DNA of 64,000 nucleotides from Panax quinquefolius. Its lineage: Eukaryota > Streptophyta > Magnoliopsida > Apiales > Araliaceae. Under the pieces are notes generated by a model. That model was not told the origin of the DNA. It saw only the letters and a list, made by a program, of their open reading frames with translations, and searched no databases. A program made the position numbers and the translations under genes. Location of the stretch: positions 140,816,568 through 140,880,567 of the forward strand of contig CM035167.1 of assembly GCA_020205615.1 (NCBI GenBank), written 5' to 3'. Shown here one piece after another: positions 57,598-64,000 of the stretch. Each line of letters opens with the position of its first letter. The stretch's first letter is position 1.

Positions 57598-58483
57598 CAA
57601 AGAGTGTCTTTTATGATGTGGTACATTTATTGTACTTGTCATTACATTACTTATGTCATAAAATATCATCTGTTTTATTCAATAACACACAATTTTATAT
57701 TTTAAAATGATAAAAGATCAAATGTTTAATGTTTGAAAAAGAATTGGTATTTTCGCACGTAGATTTGATATGCTTACAAAATATTTTTTACATAAATGCG
57801 AGACTAATTTACTATTTATATAAAAAAGCAGTATGTAAAATTATAAGTTTTTAATTGTAGAAATATCAATTTCCTTCTTGATATCACAGATGACTTAAAT
57901 AGAAATATGTTTTAACCAGTGACCTAGTTGAAAGCCACACTTATTCCAAGCAACCATATAACATTTCCATATTTTACCCAATTTTTAGACCCAGCTCGGA
58001 CCGACCTGTTCAACTAGTTGAGTTGGGAACCGATTTTATGTTTAGTTCAGTTTGATCCAATTGAACCAATTTGGTCAAAACCCGAATTGAGCTCGACCGA
58101 TAAAATCATTTAAGTTGATCCGGTGAATCGTTTTTTTTACTTTTTTAATATTTTTTTTGTACCAAAAATGTTTCAATATTAAAATTAATCGTTTTTAGTG
58201 ATATGGTAACTCAATTTTATTAGTATGTTTTAACTAATAAAAAACTATATTTTTTTTAATTTTTATAATTATTAATAATATATATTTTTATATATTTATG
58301 ATATCAGCAGTTTAATACCACTTAGTAAATCAGTTAGCCGTCCACCCATTGTATTCCGCATCCGGTCCGGGTATGAACACATTGATTTTACCTCATATCG
58401 ATACCACGTCATTTTCAGAAAGCAAACAACCGATAGAAAGAAGGGTTTAACCAGGCCGAGGAAAAAGAGAAAGGGAGAGAGAG
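57598..58483. other. Upstream region of the TRB gene
   Basis: No LTR similarity; AT-rich. 57985-58130 has several GGTTCAA / TTGAACC-like words (CTGTTCAACTAGTTGAGTTG), perhaps an old DNA-transposon remnant. A probable 5' UTR precedes the ATG: purine-rich GGAAAAAGAGAAAGGGAGAG. AAGGGTTTAA (58441-58450) resembles but does not match a telobox. Confidence 0.5.
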
Positions 58484-58633
58484 ATGGGAAATCCAAAGCA
58501 GAAATGGACATCGGAAGAAGAAGAAGCTCTACGTGCTGGCGTCGCTAAGCACGGAACTGGTAAATGGAAAAACATCCAAAAAGACCCCGAATTCAACCAC
58601 TTTCTCTACTCTCGCTCCAACATTGATCTCAAG
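58484..58633 (+). CDS. Telomere-repeat-binding factor (SMH/TRB), exon 1
   Basis: ATG at 58484, then 50 codons: [50 protein letters not shown]. This is the start of the N-terminal Myb domain of plant single-Myb-histone proteins (Arabidopsis TRB family), which bind telomeric repeats and telobox promoters in the nucleus. The conserved Trp residues W8 and W28 are present. The frame ends in CTCAAG|GTTTTG, a good 5' splice site, and the family continues with DKWRN in the next exon; reading on gives VLY and a stop. Exon 2 is not in the window. The MGN start and KxKNI(L/Q) wording suggest the TRB4/5 branch, which is less certain than the family. Confidence 0.85.
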
Positions 58634-59700
58634 GTTTTGTACTAGTATAATTTAGTTTTTTTTTCAGTATTTTTTTAATACACGAATCATAAATATGAAT
58701 TTGTAAAGTCGCTACTTTTTTTTCTTCTTTTCCTTCATTTATGTTTATCTGATGGGTCTAAATTAGATAATTGTTGTATTTTAGTGTTTGAATAATTGGA
58801 TTAAGATTATTTGGCACTCTTCCTTTTCAAATTTGTCAGAGTAATTCACACGTGGTGGTCTGTTTATGATAAAAGAAAATGATCATAGGATTAGTGCATT
58901 GTAATTTAGGGCTTAACTTGATTTATTTGGTTTTGTACCTCTGAAATCTGTGGAGGGAAAAAATAAAGGTAAAAATATTGAAGGCATGGTGTTCCCAATT
59001 GTGAAGTCCAAGAATGTTATGTCTATGGTGCGAAATTTGGAACTTATTGTTAGAATTTGAGCATAAATTGAAGCAGGGGCGGATCCAGCCCATCAATTCA
59101 GTGGGGTCAATTTTTTTAAAACAAAAATTTATAAAAAAATTAAAATACAATAAAATAAAGGCATCAGAATGCGAGGGATATTGCAAATAATTGTGTGAGC
59201 TATCATATAAAATTGATATTGTTTTATGTAATTGAATACACTTCGAATCCTCGATCTTATGTTATATATAAAATGATATTTTATAATTTTTTAAAACACT
59301 CTTATTATAAGAGACACTTCTTGTGTCCTCTAAAATAAATTACAAAACTAAATAATATTTTTTGAGATTTCATTGTTTGAAACTATCGTAATGAGAGTCT
59401 CATTTCAATAGCTGCAAAAATATCATGTTCAATGTAAATTACTAAACGATATAAAACAGTGGAGTGTGTGTTAGTAGAAATTTGAGACATTTAATAGTCT
59501 TTTAATCTGAATTTTTTATTTTCACTAAACACTTTATAAAATCAAAATCAAATTAAAAATTAACTCCCAAAAATTCAGTGGGGTCAATTGACCCCACTGC
59601 CCTAAGGTAGATCCGCCTATGAATTGAAGTGGGTGTCATTAATTATTTGAAATGATTTCACATATCAATGTGTTCTACTCCATGAGTAGATTAAATTAAG
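58634..59700 (+). other. TRB intron 1 (start) with hAT MITE
   Basis: T-rich plant intron sequence from the GT at 58634. I found no exon encoding the DKWRN continuation, so the intron extends beyond the copia element or the gene is cut. No other gene is seen here. Confidence 0.6.
59074..59621. mobile_element. 548-bp hAT-type MITE
   Basis: Termini CAGGGGCGGATCC and, inverted, CATAGGCGGATCTA. Perfect 8-bp target duplication AATTGAAG at 59066-59073 and 59622-59629. Inner repeats TCAGTGGGGTCAAT occur near both ends. Non-coding. Confidence 0.85.
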
Positions 59701-60092
59701 TATTTGGAAACTTAAATCCATGGAGTAATGAATGAGAAATTAACTCCCAAATATCACCCTTGGAAATGCTAATAAATATTTGTGGGAAGTCTCACAGAAA
59801 TGATAATAAATACTTGTGGGAAGCCAAGTCCCACATCGGTTAAGAACTAAATTATTAATCGGTTTATATACAATAAAGTTGTTCTTGGGTTTGGGCCTCA
59901 AAGGGCACCCCATTTTTGTGGAAATGAGAGATCTAGCCAAGACTTGGTTCGAACCCACACGCGTTGCCGACCGGCCGGGCTCGTGGCTTGAGGCTCGCGG
60001 TTCGTGGGTCTAGGTTATTGTATATAATTTTTTGGACAAAATTTATTTAAATTTTTTATGTAAAATTTATTTTCTTTAGTTCTATTATCAAA

Positions 60093-60364
60093 ACTGTGTC
60101 GTTTTGATAAACAATATTTATTATTATACTACGTCGTTTTGGGAAGCGTTATCTTCCAAACGGACGCGTCAATACTGCGTTGTTTTGGGAAGGGCTATCT
60201 GCTTGAACGGACGCCCCAAAACTACGTGGTTTTTTTCTGCACAGACGCGCCTTTTCTGCTAAGCCTAAAACTATGTCGTTTTTGTTCTGCTAAAGCTAAA
60301 ACTACATCGTTTTTGGCCCGAATGGACGCGCTCTTTCTGCTAAAATAAAAAACTACGTCGTTTT
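60093..60364 (+). promoter_or_regulatory. Seven ACTACGTCGTTTT motifs in copia U3
   Basis: Motif starts at 60093, 60128, 60174, 60221, 60270, 60301 and 60352, consensus ACTACGTCGTTTT with one or two changes, interspersed with GGACGCG words. They end about 57 bp before the TATA box, the place of tandem enhancer motifs in stress-inducible plant copia elements such as Tnt1 and Tto1. Function is inferred from position only. Confidence 0.65.
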
Positions 60365-60420
60365 TGGCTAAAGGTGGCTTTTCAAGAGGTTGTGCCCCTT
60401 CTGATTAGTCACTGACCCCT

Positions 60421-60430
60421 CTATAAATAG
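60421..60430 (+). promoter_or_regulatory. TATA box of the copia LTR
   Basis: CTATAAATAG downstream of the motif array and upstream of a CATTCAAGC / CTTCTTCATT leader. Same strand as the TRB gene. Confidence 0.65.
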
Positions 60431-60774
60431 ATAAGGGGTGCAACCACTTTATTCATTTAATTCACAAGCATTCAAGCATACTTCTTCATTCGAGTCTTCT
60501 TCATTTCATAAGTCAGAGTTCTTTTAGAGAGAGAGTTCAGATCATTTTCCTTTGGTTCGTTGAGTATATTATTTCGAGTGCTCCTATAGTATACGTTGCC
60601 ATTGTATCCTGGATGACAAGTGTTATTAAACTCTAAGCACCGTAAGGAGGGCATATTACCAAGTACTAGCTTTGACAAATTTTATTCTTGCAGTTTGGTT
60701 CACTTGAGACAAGTTTATATATATATATAGCCTGTTCATTCATTTTTACTAACATTCTGAGGACAATTACCTTA

Positions 60775-60775
<1 letters not shown>

Positions 60776-60813
<38 letters not shown>

Positions 60814-61200
60814 GACAAGATCCAGTCCGGACGTCCGGACAGATCTAATTCTGGACTTTTTTTTTTTTTTTTTTTGCTTTTTTTTTTAAAACAACTAAAA
60901 AAAAATAATAAAAAATTATGGAATTGAAATTTTTCATATCTGATGTTTTGGGTGTGATTTGGTACGTATAACAAAACATGTATATGCATATCTGTGCGTA
61001 TCGTACCACCATTTTTTGGTATAGGTATTTAAATCACGCCCAAAACATTATATTATGGAAAAATTTCAGTTCCATAAATATTAAATATTTTTTTTAGTTT
61101 TAAAAAAAAAAAGCAAAAAAAAAAAATAAATTTGGTCCGTTTTTTATCTGGTCCGGACTCCCGGACCTGATCCATTCTGTATATATATATATATATATTT
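60776..61200. mobile_element. Fold-back MITE in TA microsatellite, copia leader
   Basis: 60811-61180 is a long imperfect palindrome: GATCCAGTCCGGACGTCCGG at left pairs with CCGGACTCCCGGACCTGATC at right, T-run/GC/T-run against A-run/GC/A-run, and GTGATTTGG...TACG against CGTACCACC...AATCAC toward the centre. (TA)n lies on both sides (60776-60810, 61181-61198), so the target was probably TA. It separates the LTR region from gag. Frames with Tyr-Ile repeats are translated TA. Confidence 0.75.
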
Positions 61201-61209
61201 GCAAGAAAT

Positions 61210-62151
61210 ATGACTACCGATTCTGTTACTATAGTCGGTTCTTCTACACCAATAATTCTAACTATACCTATGAACCATGGAGAAAAACCAGAAATGTTCA
61301 ATGGTATAGAATTCAAAAGGTGGCAACAAAAGATGTTTTATCTTACTACTCTCAACTTGACAAGGTTTCTTCACGAAAATCCCCCCTGTACTCAATGAAG
61401 ATGAAACAGACAGGCAAGCTGTTGCTACAATAGATGCATGTAAACATGTTGATTTTTTGTGCCGAAATTACATCTTTAATGGATTGGACAACACATTATA
61501 CAATGTGTATAGCTCTCTCAAAACAGAAAGAGAATTATGAGATTCCTTGGATAAAAATATAAAACAGAAGATTATGGCACGAAGTTCATAGTTGGCAGGT
61601 TTTTGGACTACAAGATGGTGGATTCCAAGGTTGTCATCAACCAAGTCCAAGAATTACAAGTAATCCTGCATGAAATACATGCAGAAGGTATGTACTTAAA
61701 TGAATATTTCCAAGTTGCCGCTATTATTAAAAAACTACCATCAATGTGAAAAGATTTTAAGAATTATCTCAAGCATAAACGCAAAGAGATGAAACTTGAA
61801 GACTTAATCGTAAGATTAAGGATATAAGAGGACAACCGTGCTTCTGAGAAGAAAGCAGAAAAGACCTTTGTGGAATATAAAGCCAACGTGGTGGAACAAG
61901 GGCCTAAGTCTAAAAAGAGAAAGTTCTCCGGTAATGGGCCTCAACAAGGAACAAATAAGAAGTTTCAAGGCAAATGTTACATTTGTGACAAGCCTGGACA
62001 TAGGGCAAAGGATTGTCGTAAACGTAAAGACCAGAACAAGAAGTCTGCACAAGCAAATGTAACGGAAGTGGATGATCTTCTTCAAGATGTTTCTGAAATG
62101 AATCTTTCAGCAGTTGTTTCTGAAGTAAACATGGTTGAGAATCCCAGGTAA
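61210..62151 (+). pseudogene. Copia gag remnant
   Basis: ATG at 61210 (MTTDSVTIVGSSTP), then KPEMFNGIEFKRWQQKMFYL, the UBN2-type gag start. A run of six C (61381-61386), one longer than the frame needs, shifts the frame. Further on, stops TGA at 61538 and 61746 stand where the family has Trp, and TAA stands at 61825. Zinc knuckle CYICDKPGHRAKDC at 61975-62016. The TAA at 62149 separates gag from the protease start WWVDTGATRHV (62152-62184), whose Asp-Thr-Gly is intact. Gag would package element RNA. Confidence 0.78.
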
Positions 62152-63110
62152 TGGTGGGTAGATACTGGAGCAACCCGCCATGTGTTCTGACATGAAGATG
62201 TTCTCCACATATCAAGAAATTGAGAATGGAGAACAATTGTACATGGGAAATTCTATTTCATTCAAGATTGCTGGACAAGGAAAGGTGGTTCTGAAAATGA
62301 CATATGGCAAAGAACTCACCTTCAACAACGTGCTCCATGTGCCTAATATTAAGAAGAATTTAGTGTCAGGATCCCTTAGTCAAAAGGGATTTAAATTGGT
62401 CTTTGTATCGGACAAGTTTGTCTCAACTAAAATTGGGATGTATGTGGGGAAGGGATATATGAGCAATGAGCTCTTCAAAATTAATGTAATGACAATTGTA
62501 CCTTCCGATATTAATAATATTACATCTTCTGCTTATATAATTGAGTCATCTAATTTATGGCATGATAGATTAGGATATGTTAATTACAATACTATACATA
62601 GATTAATTAATATGGAATGTTTGTCAAAATGTGAGATTAACTCTAATCATAAATGTGAAGTTTGCGTTGAGGCAAAACTTCAAAAATCTTCTTTTAAATC
62701 AATTGAAAGAAATACAGAATCTCTTGAATTGATACATACTAATATTTGTGATTTAAAGTACATACAAATAAGAGGAGGTAAGAAATACTTTCTTACTTTT
62801 ATAGATGATTGTACAAGATATTGTTATGTTTACTTATTGAGAAGTAAAGATGATGCTTTGGAAATGTTTATACATTACAAAAAAGAGGTTGAGAATCAAC
62901 TTGATAAAAAGATCAAGTTAGAAGTGATAGAGGTGGGGAATATGAATTTCCTTTTGTTGAATTTTGTTCACAACATGGTATAATACACCAAACAACTGCA
63001 CCTTATTCACCACAACAAAATGGTGTTGCAGAAAGAAAGGATAAAACTTTGAAAGAAATGATGAATGCATTATTATTAAGTTCTCGGCTACCTCAGAATT
63101 TGTGGGGGTA
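62152..63110 (+). pseudogene. Copia protease and integrase remnant
   Basis: Protease active site DTGATRH near 62164-62184, then a 2-bp loss. Frame 62180-62983 (267 codons, the longest in the window) holds the rest of the protease, the GAG-pre-integrase finger (LWHDRLGYVNYNTIHR ... CEVCVEAK) and the integrase core. The expected first catalytic Asp is Asn (HTNICDLK, codon 62741-62743); the second is kept in FIDDCTRY; the Glu lies in NGVAERKDKTLKE around 63020-63060, after another frameshift. A TAA at 63109 follows LPQNLWG. Not functional. Confidence 0.8.
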
Positions 63111-64000
63111 AGCAATTCTTTCAACAAATTATATTCTTAACCGAATACCTCAAAAGAAGTCTAATGCTTCACCCTATAAATTATGGAAAAGACGTAAGCC
63201 GTCTTATATACACTTAAAAGTGTGGGAGTGTTTAGCAAAAGTAAGGGTTTCTCCACCCAAAAAGGTGAAAATAGGACCGAAAATAATAGATTGTATATTC
63301 ATAGGTTATGCTAATAATAGCAATGCATATAGATTTTTGGTTAATAAATCAAAAATTGAGGAAATACATGAAAATATTATTATCGAGTCAAAAGATGCTG
63401 AATTCTTTGAAACTGTATTTCCTAATAAAAAGGAACAACCAAATTTTAATGGAAACAAGTTCAAACAAAAGAACTTATGACACTGTTGGTGACAATAATC
63501 ATGGATTAAAAGATATTGATGAACCTAGACGTGGTAAACGTGTTAGAATATCAAAATCTTGTGGTCCGGATTTTCTAATTTATTTGTTAGAAAATGAGCC
63601 TCAAACTTGTAGAGAAGTGGTGTCGAGTTCCGAAGCTCCATATTAGAAAGAGGCTATAAATAGTGAAGTAGAATCCATTATGCACAATCATACGTGGGAA
63701 TTAGTAGATCTCCCACCAGGCTCTAAATCTCTTGGATACAAGTGGATAATCAAGAAGAAAATGAAAGCAGATGGATCTATAGACAAATATAAAGCAAGAC
63801 TTGTAATCAAAGGATACAAGCAAAATGAGGGTTTGGATTATTTTGATACTTATTCTCCTGTGATAAGAATATCCTCAATTAGGATGTTAATAGCCATTGC
63901 AGCTATATATAATTTAGAGATGCATCAAATGAATGTGAAAACAACTTTCTTAAATGGATATTTAGAAGAAAAAATCTACATGGAACAACCAGAAAGGTTT
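63111..64000 (+). pseudogene. Copia integrase end and RT (runs off the window)
   Basis: 63120-63480 encodes the integrase C-terminal part: KKVKIGPKIIDCIFIGYANN, SNAYRFLVNKSKIEE. A frameshift near 63470 leads to frame 63308-63646. TAG at 63644 stands where the family has Trp (before KEAINSEVESIM). From there RT is open to the edge: HTWELVDLPPGSK, LGYKWIIKKKMKADGSIDKY, RMLIAIAAIYNLEMHQMNVK, TTFLNGYLEEKIYMEQPERF. The expected catalytic Asp before VK is Asn (codon 63932-63934). RT C-terminus, RNase H and 3' LTR lie beyond the window. Confidence 0.8.

Larger units (their letters stand above)
59700..60691 (+). mobile_element. Ty1/copia 5' LTR
   Basis: The start is uncertain: TTTGGAAACTTAAATCC near 59702 or TGTGGGAAGCCAAGTCCCAC at 59815 (partly repeated at 59781). 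Contains seven ACTACGTCGTTTT-type motifs (60093-60364), TATA box 60421-60430 and a GAGAGAGAG leader. Probable end near TTATTCTTGCA (60691). No clear tRNA-Met PBS follows, so the right border is tentative. Confidence 0.55.

Noticed and set aside
58441..58450. Telobox in the TRB 5' UTR
   Set aside because: AAGGGTTTAA lacks the TAGGGTTT core; one near-match is not evidence.
58296..58511. 71-codon minus-strand frame over the TRB start
   Set aside because: Antisense to a clear Myb-domain exon; no family resemblance.
60680..60720. Copia primer-binding site
   Set aside because: No stretch matching the initiator-tRNA-Met complement was found after the putative LTR end; GTTTGGTTCACTTGAG does not fit.
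60666..61316. Frames with Ile-Tyr runs
   Set aside because: Translated TA microsatellite and MITE.

Overview
The window looks like nuclear DNA of a flowering plant, most likely a dicot. It is AT-rich and more than 85 % transposable element. The only recognisable host gene piece is the first exon of a telomere-repeat-binding (TRB/SMH, Myb-type) gene near the right end. There is no bacterial-style gene organisation, and I saw no tRNA, rRNA or CRISPR.

Layout. 1-1338: left flank with a degenerate GGTGCGGTTT repeat tract and an old LTR fragment. 1339-12665: a tandem duplication (unit about 6.06 kb) of a decayed Ty3/gypsy element read on the minus strand. 12690-57597: a deeply nested Ty3/gypsy cluster, probably Del/Tekay-type chromoviruses with LTRs of about 2.5-4.1 kb. 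I call its members S (a solo LTR on +) and G1-G5 (all on -). From outside in on the left: an old + LTR holds solo LTR S (5-bp duplication ATTCA), S is split by G2, and G2 is split by G1. On the right: G3 is split by G4, and G4's LTR is split by G5; a 1.24 kb hAT element sits in G3's LTR. 57598-64000: less repetitive DNA with TRB exon 1 (58484-58633), then an intron carrying a 548-bp hAT MITE and, up to the window edge, a Ty1/copia element on the + strand with a fold-back MITE in its leader.

Coding content. No retroelement protein is intact. G4 keeps traces of every gag-pol domain in order (capsid, zinc knuckle, protease, RT, RNase H, integrase, C-terminal GPF/chromodomain-like tail). G1 and G3 share the same two internal deletions (RNase H, and RT core replaced by a short foreign segment), so they look like copies of one non-autonomous lineage that must have used proteins from a relative such as G4. 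The copia element is decayed by nonsense and missense changes, including Asp to Asn at the expected catalytic positions of both integrase and RT.

Caveat. Copies of the same LTR differ mostly by 1-4 base indels and scrambled bases around CG and CAG/CTG sites, even in the primer-binding site. This pattern resembles basecalling error at methylated cytosines in a nanopore assembly, so many gypsy frameshifts may not exist in the organism. All boundaries come from reading by eye; those without a target-site duplication or LTR terminus are approximate.
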